Positions 1-9,947 of a DNA stretch of 64,000 nucleotides are shown here, piece by piece. The DNA is taken from NCBI GenBank assembly GCA_030549175.1, contig JAUKUA010000007.1:1984001-2048000 (forward strand). The letters run 5' to 3'. Made by a program: the position numbers and the translations under genes. Source of the stretch: Lasiosphaeris hirsuta. Lineage: Eukaryota > Ascomycota > Sordariomycetes > Sordariales > Lasiosphaeriaceae. Below the pieces are notes generated by a model. The model was not told where the DNA came from. It saw only the letters and a list, made by a program, of their open reading frames with translations, and did not search any database. The stretch's first letter is position 1; every line of letters begins with the position of its first letter.

Positions 1-2
1 AG

Positions 3-317
3 CCGCGTGAGGTTCAGTACACGATTTACCACCAAGACTGGGCGACGGGTGAGGATGAAGAAAACCCGCCCCTCGCAGTCCCCCTTCCGGACTGGGAGAA
101 GGAACCCATCACGGATCCTCAGAACGAGAATGGTGATCCGCACTGGGACGAAGGCCGGTTCGGCGACATTGCTGTCTTCGATATCTACAATGTGTTGCTG
201 CTGCGTCGCATCGGTGGAATGAGGAGCGGCTGGGAGCGGATAGGCGTCGGCAAGGTGAACCTGAGGGCCTTTCACTATGGGCAGCCGTCGGAAAGTATGA
301 TCATCCTTAATAAGTAG
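3..317 (+). CDS. C-terminal end of a HET-like (heterokaryon incompatibility) protein, partial
   Basis: The reading frame is open from the left edge to a TAG at 315-317 and gives about 104 residues. The end contains VLLLRRIGGMRSGWERIGVGK followed by VNLRAF, a pattern I associate with the last strand of fungal HET-domain proteins, where a Trp-Glu-Arg-(I/L)-Gly block closes the protein. It has no start here because the gene begins left of the window. HET proteins act in non-self recognition and cell death at hyphal fusion, but the catalytic-like N-terminal HET domain is not visible, so the role is inferred from this tail alone. The acidic stretch before it (residues rich in D and E) is typical of the variable middle part. 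Confidence 0.6.
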   Translation, partial: PREVQYTIYHQDWATGEDEENPPLAVPLPDWEKEPITDPQNENGDPHWDEGRFGDIAVFDIYNVLLLRRIGGMRSGWERIGVGKVNLRAFHYGQPSESMIILNK

Positions 318-601
318 ACTCATGCGATGTCGTCATGACCAGGATGATGAGGGGCGAGTGTTGGGTCATTAGCCCCTGAATTGCGTCAAGGAACGAATCA
401 CCCGCTGTCACGTGCAAGCCACCCAGATGTATCCCGAATTTACACAACAGTCAAGCCAAGCCGTCCTCCTCAGGGATTTGTACCTCAGGGACTACCCGGG
501 AGGTACTCCAAGCTAGCAATCCCATGCACAACCCTCGCGCCCATCCTTTCCCGTTCCACCGCCCCTCTCAAGTCCCCTTTTCTGGCTGTGTCTCTAACAA
601 A

Positions 602-700
602 TCGGATATGGTGTAGCGGTAACATCGCTGACTCTCATGATACCTCTCACCGAGCATACTGAGCACTCAGCAGCCCGGGGTTCGACTCTTCGTATCCGAG
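602..700 (+). tRNA. tRNA-Glu (anticodon CTC) with a 28-nt intron
   Basis: A full cloverleaf can be drawn: acceptor TCGGATA (602-608) pairs with TATCCGA (693-699) with discriminator G700; D-stem GTGT/ACAT (611-614, 622-625); anticodon stem GCTGA/TCAGC (627-631, 667-671); T-arm CGGGG-TTCGACT-CTTCG. The anticodon CTC is at 634-636. An intron at the usual site, one base after the anticodon, spans 638-665. Unlike the common TCCGATA/TATCGGA acceptor of tRNA-Glu, positions 3 and 70 are swapped together, so pairing is kept. Confidence 0.9.
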
Positions 701-911
701 TGAAAGCAAGAGATTGGTGATGATCCTATCAAGTTTTGCCTGCCAACTTCAATGCCTCTTTTTCTTTTTTTTTCCCCCTCGTCTCGCACGTTACCCGGTT
801 GGGGGACATCCACATCTCTACGGCACCCCTTTGCTTCTCCCTTTTCCGAACAGCATCAGACACTAAAGGAATGAAGCAACATGCGAGAAACGGCAAAAAT
901 AGCAATTGCTA

Positions 912-997
912 TGCCGTTGCCATGAATCGAACATGGGTCCTCTCGGATCTTCATTGATGACCACAACGAGAAGTACTAACCACTATACTACAACGGC
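912..997 (-). tRNA. tRNA-His (anticodon GTG) with a 14-nt intron
   Basis: On the minus strand the acceptor GCCGTTG (997 down to 991) pairs with CAACGGC (919-913), followed by discriminator A at 912. The D-arm reads TAGTATAGTGGTTAGTA, as in eukaryotic tRNA-His. The anticodon stem is TCTCG/CGAGA and the anticodon GTG lies at 964-962. The intron (960-947) begins one base after the anticodon. The T-arm contains GTTCGATTC. The extra G at -1 of mature tRNA-His is normally added after transcription. Confidence 0.93.
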
Positions 998-1245
998 GAC
1001 CACTGGATTTGATCTGTTGAATGGCGGCTTCCAAAATGGCGTCCATGGGCATGCATCTGACAGTGTGGGAAGGCTGGGTGAGTTGGGCTCCTCTTGTGGC
1101 TTCACCAAACTATTTGCGCATCTGTTGAAAAACCTTAAGGGTTAGGGTTGAGCCCACGGTAAGCTCACCGACATGCGACTAAATTCAACTTTAAAGACTG
1201 CGTAGCAGATTCCAGCCCGGAATCTTATCCGTATCTGGCATTCCA

Positions 1246-3104
1246 TCACACCGGCACGACCTCCCTCTCTCGTACCGTTGCCATCAGAACCGGCTTGTCC
1301 CAGAGAAGGCGGAACACGGCGTTTCCCACCCAGTCAAAGTTCTTGTCAACCGCCTCTATATCGTACTTGTAATGCAGCTTTGCCATGATCAAACGTATCT
1401 CGGTCAAAGCCAGTCTGTTTCATCCAGGTGGTCAGCGCGAGAATTTCCAGACTCGAATCATAACAACTGGAGAAAACTTACTGCTTGCCAATACAGGCCC
1501 TTGTGCCAACACCGAAGGGCTGGGAAACATCCAGATTGTCGGTAGGGTTTTTGGACAGCCACCTCTCGGGGTGAAACTCATAGGGATCCTTAAAGTTGGA
1601 CGCAGAGTGGGGTGCTGCGTAGTAGCTGGTGGAAACCCAAGTCTGGCAGCAAACTCAATCAGTAAACCATTCATCCCCACAGGCCTAACAAGGAGCGATG
1701 CATTACTTACACCAGCAGGAAGGAAATGGCCGTCCACAGTGTCACCTCCCAGGGGAACGATTCTCGAAGGCGGCCATGCCACGGGGGAGAAGAGGCGTAG
1801 ACCTTCCTCGATAACGGCGTTCAGGTATGGCAGATCGATCGTCGTTGCGGGGGTTATGTCCTCGTATCGCTTGAATCTGCTGCGAATCTCGCCCCGGAGC
1901 TTTTGCATCGCCTCGGGACTCTTCATCAAGAAGTAGTTGGCCGAATCAAGGGCCGTAGCCGTGGTGTCAGTACCGGCAATCACGACATCAGAGAGCTGTG
2001 CAGCAATGAAGACGTTTGAAAACTCGGTCCCTTCCACCTCCTGACGCTGCAAAATACGGCCAATGATATCCGGGCGGTCATTCTGGATCTCTTGTCGCCT
2101 GGGAAGGGCAAAATTAGCAGGTATCCATGGCCGAGAGCCCTGAGACCAACTTACTTTCTCACCAACTCGACGGTAAACGCTTCGTGCATCCTCAACTCCT
2201 TGATCATGGCCCTCATCTGCGGCGGTTGCAGCGCGAGCAGCAGCTTCTTTAGCACAGGAAACCTCAGCACAACAATGGCATCGCCCATGGCTCTCGCCCC
2301 GTTCATGAAGAAGGTCTGCCAAGGATGCACCTTGCCTGACTCTATCGACCCAAACGACTCGCCCAGCGCCAGGTTGGTAATTACATCGAAGGTAAGGAGA
2401 CTGAAGTACTTGGCAAGGTCGATGGTGCGCCTGTCGCGCGCGTGCTTCTCAACCTCGGTCATGAAGGTGTCGCAGACTTTGCTAATCAGGGGCCACTGCT
2501 CGCGGAGCGACCGGTCGGAGAAAGCAGGCGCCAGCATCTTCCGCATCCGCGCGTGCTCGACGGGATCTCGCTCGTTGACGACGGAGCGCGTCTGGGCTGT
2601 GAATGCGGCGGCATCGTAGGCCCCGCTCTTGGTGAAGACCTGGTGGCCCTTGCGGTAGCCGTAGATGTCTCGGATGGAGCTGGCTGTGATGAAGGCCAGC
2701 TCCTTCGGGGCGATATGTACCACGGGGCCTGGCTCCGTCAGAATGTCATGCAACCCGAGGGCGGCGAGGGTTACAAGATACCATATTTGTCATGCAGAGC
2801 CGCGATCCATCTAGGATGGTCGCCTATCATTGAATGGTAGGCATAGGGGACCTTTGAACACTCGACGTCAGATCAACTGCAGTGCCCACGTTTCGGAAAA
2901 GGCGAACTCACGTCGCTGATGGCGCAGAACAGCGGGCCTGGAAACTTGTTTAGGGGGTTCCGGCGATAGGAAATGTATTTGGCGATTGTTAAAACAGCCA
3001 CCGCCTTTGCATTTATCGGGACATGTTAGCTGCGGTGATGATAGTGTCGAGAACACACGGATGACTGCACCTACCCCCGCTGCCAACCACAGGTAAAGTG
3101 ACAT
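1246..3104 (-). CDS. Cytochrome P450 monooxygenase (isotrichodermin C-15 hydroxylase-like)
   Basis: Seven exons (3104-3075, 3004-2912, 2851-2782, 2728-2155, 2098-1711, 1642-1482, 1414-1246) join into an intact 494-residue frame. The N-terminus is a short hydrophobic membrane anchor followed by a Pro-rich hinge (KFPGPL). P450 hallmarks are all present: the I-helix oxygen-binding AGTDTTA, the K-helix ExxR (EGLR), the PERW motif (FHPERW) and a canonical heme loop [10 protein letters not shown] with the ligand Cys. It should be an ER-bound, NADPH-P450-reductase-dependent oxygenase. The overall look ([20 protein letters not shown]) is that of the CYP65/isotrichodermin 15-hydroxylase type often found in secondary metabolism; the substrate cannot be told. 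A second, aberrant P450-like gene lies directly upstream in the same orientation. Confidence 0.93.
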
Positions 3105-3813
3105 ACTGGCAATTAATACCGGATAAACTACAGAATCTGGGATTCGATTCGACTCGAGCGAGGTAACCCAAAAATTAAAGGCCTGGAGAGGTCAATTCGC
3201 GTTGTTATGTCTCGCGGGACATCAAGTGGGACATAAAAGTGAGCGACGGTGGGGAAGTGAGCTGGGAAAGTGGGTAAGTCAGACGACAAATTATCGCACC
3301 CCATGTAATCCTGGGCGATTGCCACGCTGACCGGAAACAGGAAGGGTGCCTGGGTGATACGGCGTCAGACGTGCAGAGCCGAGCTAGATACAGCGATTGG
3401 TGGCGCACTGGCACTGTTTTCATCGGCCAACCTCCTCATGCCTTGTCTTTACTTTCGCTTTTCCTCCAATTGCTTTTCTTGCCTGCGTTCCGATACCTTT
3501 CCGACCCCGCGTTACAGCGATGGGATGTTGTTGCACGACTCTTGATGGTTTTTGCGAGGTACATACCTATGAACATACACAGTAAACCAAAGGCGGCCTC
3601 CGACAGTCCAGGCTGACATGCTTTCGGCGTGCCAGCGTACACCTCGTACAAGCAGCAGCACAGTAATAAATATTCCGAGGTAATAAATAATAAGCAAAGC
3701 TCAGATGAACCCTAAACGAGGCCACGCTGCAATCCGTGTCCAGCCATCCTCCCCAGGGACCTTCTAAAAAAAAAATCTCTACTGATAATAGTAAGCACCC
3801 GATCAACTCCCCA
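3105..3813. other. Intergenic, P450 promoter side
   Basis: This holds the 5' flank of the canonical P450 and the 3' flank of the P450-like gene. No convincing coding frame was seen. There is an A-run near 3767-3775. Confidence 0.6.
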
Positions 3814-5110
3814 TCAGGACCCAGAGGCGTCTCTCAGCAGCAACGCCCAGCTTTCCATGTCGTCCCTCCCGGTTGGCAATGGCTCCTCTGGATTTCCGTC
3901 CAAAAGCTCATCATTAAACAAGATCTTTCCAGTCTTGGGCGAGAGTGTCGTGCCCAAAGCAACGACCAACATGGTCACCATGCGATTTCCAAACCCGGCA
4001 ATTGCTGGGCACCGGTTTGGGCTCAACGAAAAAGGGAAATAGGCCTTGCCCTGCAACTTGGAAAGATTATCGAATCGCTCCGGGCGGAATTTGAGCGCAT
4101 TAGGCCCCCAAACCCGAGAGTTGCGATGACTGGCCTCAACATCGGCCGAAATCAGTTGTTTCTCGTCGCCACAGGCAGCACGGTAGATCCTCTTGTTGGA
4201 TGGGAACAGCCGCAGGCCCTCCTATATACAGAATATTGACTCGTCAGTCAAGGACCTCAGAGGTTTCATCAATACAGATCATGGGGGGCCGACCTACCTT
4301 GGCCAATTTCAAAGCCTCCTTCTCCTTCACGGGATTGCCCAAGCAACCAGGCACGCTCTCGCCCCTTCTGACGTCCTCGGTCCGGGCCTGGCGATGGTAG
4401 GCCGTCACAAACGTCAGGAGCACGACACGCCAGAGCGTCTCATATTGGGGCATGATGAACCCCAGTGCTTCCTCGGGCGTGTCTTCGGAAATGTCGACTC
4501 CCGCACCGAGTTTTTTTTTAAGGTGAAGCCCTCGCAAACTCGAAGCCAGGAGGTCTGACTTGGGAGCATCTGTGTCGCACTTCGACTCCAACCACTGTCT
4601 ATTGATCTCACGGGTGATGGTTAGGAAAACGTCTGGGGAAATTCCCTCCAGGTTGATGTTGTAAGCATCCACCAGCACGACAATGAGACAAAGGCAGCGG
4701 ACGCAGTCGGCCAAGCGGATCTGACCTCGCTCGGCCGCTGCATTCTCGACATTGCGCTCCAGGAAGCCTTCGGCAACAAGGTACAGCTCTGGCCATCTTC
4801 TCGAGGAGTTGTTGATGAGTTTAGAAGACAACTTGACAAACTTTTCGTGAACATCGGTCGAGTAGGTGGTGAGCGAGTTGTCGATACCAAATGCGGAAAC
4901 CAGTCGGTGGTTTGCCTGGGCGCGGTAAAGCAGTTTGCCTTCCTTAGTCGACGAGGAGTGCCCGGCGAAACTGAAGTCAATGATGGCTCTTTGCTGTTGC
5001 AGCCATACTTCCAAGTTGACAGTTGGCTTGGATTGTTGAAACTTCCATCTGCAAGCAACGACGCCGACAAAGATGAGCAGGCCTGCCGCCCAAGCTACCG
5101 GTGCCAACAT
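3814..5110 (-). CDS. P450-like protein with a degenerate heme-binding loop
   Basis: Two exons (5110-4298 and 4221-3814, 76-nt intron) give an intact frame of 406 residues, about 90 fewer than a usual fungal P450. An N-terminal hydrophobic anchor (about residues 1-22) is followed at once by unfamiliar sequence, so the beta-rich N-terminal domain seems missing or strongly altered. The C-terminal third is clearly P450-like: K-helix EGLRLFP with ExxR, then FRPERF, then the heme loop FSLSPNRCPA. Against the consensus FxxGxRxCxG the Phe and the Cys are in place, but the Gly at position 4 is Ser, the Arg at position 6 is Asn and the last Gly is Ala. No I-helix (A/G)GxxT motif was found. I chose the ATG at 5110 because the more upstream opening is a TTG. 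It may be a fast-evolving P450 with altered chemistry or a non-catalytic relative. Confidence 0.75.
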
Positions 5111-6275
5111 TATGCAGAAAGGGGTTAAGGTCAAGTTCGATGACGTTGTGTAGGAAGCCCTTGTCGGTGCGGTCGTTTAATGTCTGGCATGAGGTTCTTG
5201 CGAAAGCCAGACACACAGCGAACATATATATATATGCCCGTTCAGCCAACTTAGGTGCCACAATGCGACAACCTAACTAATACTTTGAGCCCTCGACTCG
5301 TCACATCGGCAGTTCTCGAACCGGAGCCTGACCAGGCCACGACTGGCTGTAAACAATGCAAGATTCCGTATTGTGTTTTGATTTGTTTTCAGCGAGGCCG
5401 CGGGCTGCAGAACGAGCTGGTATCTGCTACCAGGTCGTTTGTCGCGTGGCCTCGTCCGCAAGGGCGACAGGGCCATATCAAGGTCATTCCAGGTTCGCAA
5501 ACAAGTGAAAAAAGGGGGCTCTGGGGACTACGCAGGATCAAAGGGCCTCCTGCGTCCCCAGAGCTCGTTTGCACCCAATAATCCCACCACACGCGGCGTC
5601 GGGAACGCGCGCACTCCAATATCAATCTAACAGCAAACTTGAGTGTGACGGGAGAGGCCTACCGCCAAGACATGTCTCCCTACCCAGCCATACGCAGAAC
5701 CAAGGCATCCCACCCAATTATGATATTCACTTTTGAGCCCTGTGCCCTGTGCCTGAGGTGCAGGTTGACAAAAACACATGCCGAGGAACGGGGGGATGGG
5801 ACCATGCTGGGCGGGAGACAATGAAGGCACTCGAGCTGAGTTACACATTTGGGGACATGATACAACAGGATGCAATAGACAACGGAACGTGTCGACGCAC
5901 CTGCCCAATCCGAGCTTGAGCCTAACCCCCACCCCCGGTCTCACACACTAGAATCCGGCGTGTGTCCCCGATAGGAGCAGTTGGGAATATTCGATTTTAT
6001 TCCATAAGAAATTAAAATCCAAGGTATAGGAATAGTAATCACAACAATCTTTGAGTTTCTTTTCGGCTTAGCCCCTGGCTCAGGCTGGTGCCAGCCTGTC
6101 CTCACCATCGCGGGGTTAATAAAGCCGGACTAGCCTTCGGAGTTTCAGCAACTCACTTCTTATAAGACATGGTCGATACTTTTTGAAATAGCAAAAAAAA
6201 AATTTTTTTTCATTATCACCTTCTTCCTCGGTACCTCACAAAGAAAACGACAGCATCAATCCAACTACAATCACA
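5111..6275. other. Intergenic between the P450-like gene and the SnoaL-like gene
   Basis: This is a divergent promoter region of about 1.2 kb. Apart from a TATA-like run near 5224-5235 and an A9/T8 junction near 6192-6210, I see no gene, tRNA or repeat of note. Confidence 0.6.
5223..5235 (-). promoter_or_regulatory. TATA-like element upstream of the P450-like gene
   Basis: An alternating TA run (CATATATATATATG on either strand) lies about 115 nt upstream of the chosen ATG at 5110. The spacing suits a fungal core promoter with a short leader; this is inference from position only. Confidence 0.4.
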
Positions 6276-6794
6276 ATGGCACCAACCACCACCGAAATCA
6301 CCGACCACCTCAAGGCGCAGTACGCAGCATACCGCAAGACAACTGACATCGACGCCAAGGGCCTCTTCTACGCCTCCGACATCATCCAAATCTGCGGGCC
6401 CTTGCCATCTTACTGGGCGACGGACGCGGCGACCATCGTTCGCTATGTCCGCGAAGCGCTCGAGGGCCAGGAAGAGAGTGACGTGAACGTCAAGGGAGAG
6501 ATGGACGGCTGCACGATCCGCCCTCTCACCGAGGATGAATTTTTCTTTGAGAGCGATGAGGTCACGGCTCCGACCGAATTTACGGCCGCTCAACTGAAGC
6601 AGAGGGCCGAGGCGGAGGGGTGGGTGGGCATGCGGGTAGACTTGTGGGTCAGCGCCGATAAGGATGGGATGTTGGTTAAGGTGAAGTACTGGTGGAAGAA
6701 GCAAGGCGACGAGTGGATCCAGGCGCTTCATGATATCATGTATATGGGTCCGCGTGATGGGACTGAGGGCACTGACGGGGAGATTCTGTCGTGA
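6276..6794 (+). CDS. SnoaL/NTF2-like small domain protein
   Basis: A single exon of 172 codons with a good start context (ATCACAATGGC). The sequence begins with an amphipathic helix (ITDHLKAQYAAYRKTTDI), contains YASDIIQICGPLPSYW and later alternating strands, and ends with VKVKYWWKKQGDEWIQAL, where aromatic-lined strands are typical of the cone-shaped SnoaL-like/NTF2-like fold. Members either catalyse (cyclases, isomerases, dehydratases) or merely bind small molecules; no catalytic residue can be assigned here. It sits in divergent orientation next to two P450-type genes, so a shared role in a small pathway is possible but unproven. Third codon positions are strongly C/G, as in neighbouring housekeeping genes. 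Confidence 0.7.
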   Translation: MAPTTTEITDHLKAQYAAYRKTTDIDAKGLFYASDIIQICGPLPSYWATDAATIVRYVREALEGQEESDVNVKGEMDGCTIRPLTEDEFFFESDEVTAPTEFTAAQLKQRAEAEGWVGMRVDLWVSADKDGMLVKVKYWWKKQGDEWIQALHDIMYMGPRDGTEGTDGEILS

Positions 6795-7478
6795 GACGAT
6801 GGACCAGCTAACTGGTCCGGGGGGGGTAATAGCTGCTGTAAATAATAGCGATAATATTGACTAGTTGATGATGTTTTGATGGTCGCCTGAAGCTTTACTT
6901 GCGTCCTGCCACGGCTCTGCTCAACATCTCGGCGAGGGCCTATTTAAGACAGGGGCACGTGAAGGCACTGCCAGGTTGACTATCAACTCGAATCTGAATC
7001 CGACAGTCCTGGAAAGATTTGGATATTTTGAAACCCCCAAACTCCAAAAATCCCGTTCGAACTCAGCTATGGGCCGTGTGGCCAATTCTGATGCCCTGTC
7101 AGCCCTGGCTCGAACCTCTCCTCCCATCGCTTCGTACAGCTCCCCTCCCTATGTATCTAGGTAAGTCCGTATAAATGCCACATATAGTTTCTGATGATAT
7201 GTCGTGATCTCTTAGCTTTGCCAATCAACGCCGATTGACGTCCAAACACATATCTCTCGCGTATAGCGAGAACATGAACCGTTAGTATACCCAAGTTACC
7301 ATTGGAGCATAGAAGGGCCAGGGTAGCCTGGCTGAGGTGGTGCCGATGCGTATTCCAGTGCTTCATTGGTGAATAATATCACTTCAATCGTCATGTGTGA
7401 GCAGCCCTCCATGCCAGGGCCGGTTGACATGGGAAAGGGGCCCAGAGTGAAACTCGATGAAAAGGATGCCAATATGTC
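6795..7478. other. Intergenic stretch, no convincing gene
   Basis: Between the SnoaL-like gene and the end of the DUF3716 gene I see only short open frames. One of 62 codons at 6976-7164 runs into a good-looking donor (GTAAGT at 7162) but begins without features that would support it as a gene. Confidence 0.5.
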
Positions 7479-8465
7479 TTAGCCCGACAGCCCATCTTGC
7501 CTCTCAATCTCAGGAAGGAGCTGCGCGGCAAGTTGAGCATCAACGGCGTTCATATCGGACCTAGTCGTCAAATCAGCCTCCACGTTCAGCCTTTGAATGA
7601 CACGAAAGGTCGCATACTCAGCGTGCAGCACAGAGTAGTGCACCTCTTCTGATGCTCTCCGGTGGTCGACAATCCCGGCCTGCTCATGCAACGAGGGATC
7701 GATGCCGCCGTCTGGCGTGTGGACCTCGCCCGGTTGATGCAGATACTCTTCTGGGGCGAGAGCGGCATCAGCACTGTTGATACGATCTAGATGTCTGTCT
7801 TCGGCCGCTGCGGGTTCTTTAGCCTTGCGCTTCCGGTTAGGCTTGGGACCGGTGTACAGCGAGCAGGTGGACGTGTTGTCGAACCACTTGCAGTTGGAAC
7901 AGCTATTGTGGTAGCTCCCCAGGAGGATGCGGCAGGTCAGAAAGGGGCCGAGAGCGTTCTTGTCGCGGCGCTCGGCGCACTGCAGACACGAGGTGGGGGC
8001 GTCCTGGCCGCGAGAGTGGATGAGCAAGCCGTTGACATAGCTGGGCCGCTGCGAGGCGATATGACGGGCAGTGATCCAGCCCTGGACGAAGTAGATGATC
8101 TCGCGGCTGGGCAGGCCGTAGATGGCGCGCTGGGTGTCGTGGACGAGTGCCCTCTCGGTCAAGGCTTCGCGGATGGCGATGGGCACAACCGTCATGGCGC
8201 GGTCCGATTTGGCCGCGTTCCACGCCTGCACGAGCGGGTTCTCCTCATAGTCGGCCTCCCGCACCGTCATGTTGGGACGGCCGGGGGGGCGGCCGCGGCG
8301 CTTCTTGGGGAAGGCGGCGGGCATGTCAGGCACATCGGGCGTCAGAACGGTACCCGCATCTGCACCTGCACCTGCACCAGCACCAGAACCAGAACCTGCG
8401 CCAGGGGCCGGACTCGCCTGCGTGTCCATGGCCTCGGTTCCACCCATCTCGGCAACTACCACCAT
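7479..8465 (-). CDS. DUF3716-type Cys-rich protein with an AT-hook
   Basis: A single exon of 328 codons. Residues about 21-40 form a Gly/Ala repeat (GAGSGSGAGAGAGADAG) encoded by imperfect GCACCT/GCACCA hexamers at about 8350-8405. Next comes KKRRGRPPGRP (near 54-64), a textbook AT-hook for the minor groove of AT-rich DNA. The middle part has the Cys spacing CLQC, TC, SCSNC and CSLY seen in fungal proteins carrying domain DUF3716, which probably bind zinc. The C-terminal 110 residues are acidic and variable. A nuclear DNA-binding role is likely from the AT-hook; the family function is unknown. The gene is head-to-head with the SNARE gene at 8973. Confidence 0.72.
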   Translation of the reverse strand: MVVVAEMGGTEAMDTQASPAPGAGSGSGAGAGAGADAGTVLTPDVPDMPAAFPKKRRGRPPGRPNMTVREADYEENPLVQAWNAAKSDRAMTVVPIAIREALTERALVHDTQRAIYGLPSREIIYFVQGWITARHIASQRPSYVNGLLIHSRGQDAPTSCLQCAERRDKNALGPFLTCRILLGSYHNSCSNCKWFDNTSTCSLYTGPKPNRKRKAKEPAAAEDRHLDRINSADAALAPEEYLHQPGEVHTPDGGIDPSLHEQAGIVDHRRASEEVHYSVLHAEYATFRVIQRLNVEADLTTRSDMNAVDAQLAAQLLPEIERQDGLSG

Positions 8466-8972
8466 CTTTTCCTTTCTCCTCTTGTCCTCGGTGCTGGCTC
8501 TGGGCGAGATATTGGGCGGCGCAACCCGCCTACAAGAAAGGCGGCGAAAGAGACTGTAGCAGACCCGTTATTTTGTACGGCCGATTCGACGTTTCGACGT
8601 TGCCTAGAAGTCTCTTGATGCAGTGCACGGGCCACCTTCCGGCCTGCCACCTACCTCGAGTACGTAATCGAGGTGCAGGGCACCGCCCAGCCCAGCAGAG
8701 CAGGCGCAGGTCTCAGCTCTCAGCGCCCCGGCGCCGGGAGTCCCGCATTATGCAGTCCCCATTATCCGATGAGGTCAGCAGCCGTCACCCATTGATTGCT
8801 TGATTGCCTTGGCCAGCCGCCAACCGCCAGCCGAAACACGACGGGGCATGATCACTCGCCAGATTGTCCACTCACTGCCGTCCAACATCTTCGGTCACTG
8901 AAGAGCCTCAACCGTCCTTCTTCCACACAGAGGAGCCCCGTCCTACCTCGTGCGGGCAAACAGACCGCTGCA
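8466..8972. promoter_or_regulatory. Shared divergent promoter region
   Basis: About 0.5 kb separates the divergent DUF3716 and SNARE genes, so both promoters must lie here. No recognisable element stands out. Confidence 0.5.
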
Positions 8973-9947
8973 ATGTCGAGCCCTAATGCCCTCCTCCTGC
9001 TCTCGGACCACATCAAGCTCTCGCTCCTGGAGCGCCAGCGGGCCAAGACCCTCAACCTGTCAAGGGACTCCCAGGATGGCCACATCTCGCGATCGTTAGA
9101 ACAGTTCCGCGAGGGCCTGGAAGCCCTTGAGAAGGAGCGCACACGGCTCCAAGAAGTCGGCGACGAGACGTACGCTTGCTCACCCCGTCACCCCCTTTCT
9201 CTCCCTCCGCCAGGATCAGACGTCGGCTAACCCATCGTCCCATACCACAGAAAGGCCACGACCCTCGGCGACACCCTCTCCTCTCTCCGAAAACAGTACC
9301 ACGACCTCATCTCGCAGTTCCACGGCTTCGCTTCACCCGCCATTGCCTCCACCCTGACCTCGCCCAACGACCCATCCCTGGCCTCCGACTTCGTGCACGC
9401 GCAATCCTCAACCGTTGCCGCAAACGACTCCAAACCGCTGCCCCCAACCCGTAAGGTCTCGACGACGTCCAAAACCGTGCGCTTCTCCGACGCCCCGCTA
9501 GACCTCGAAGCCCAACTCCCGCCCCTCCCAACCGCTTCCTCGCCCACCCCCGGCGCAGCCGCAGCCAACCCGCTCTTCCCGTACCGCGACGACCCGGACG
9601 AGGGTACCGCCGGGTACCGCGACCAGGCGGAGGGGGCCGGGCTGTCCAACGTGCAGGTGCACGCGTACCACCAGCGGATCCTGGAGGAGCAGGACGCGCA
9701 GCTCGACGCGCTGGGCGCCAGCATCAGCCGGCAGCGCGAGCTGTCGATGCGCATCGGCGACGAGCTCGACGAGCACGTCATCATGCTCGACGAGAGCGAG
9801 CGCATCGTCGACCGCCACCAGGGCACCCTCGACCGCGCCCGCCGCCAGGTCGCCCGCGTCGCCCGCTCCGCCAGCGAGAGCAAGCAGATGGTGGCCATCG
9901 TTGTCCTGATTGTCATTTTGGTCCTGTTGATTGCCGTGCTCAAGTGA
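8973..9947 (+). CDS. syn8: Qc-SNARE, Syn8-like
   Basis: Two exons (8973-9169 and 9251-9947; 81-nt intron GTACGC...CACAG) give 297 residues. The N-terminal part (SDHIKLSLLERQRA) is helical, the middle is a Pro/Ser-rich linker, and about residues 205-270 form a SNARE coiled coil (QRILEEQDAQLDALGASI, then LDEHVIMLDESERIVD) whose central residue fits a Q-SNARE. A C-terminal anchor follows (MVAIVVLIVILVLLIAVLK), making it a tail-anchored protein. The pattern matches fungal Syn8/syntaxin-8 proteins of the endosome, where they pair with other Q-SNAREs and an R-SNARE in fusion. The start follows from the ATG before SSPNALLLL; the open frame further upstream begins with TTG. Confidence 0.85.
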
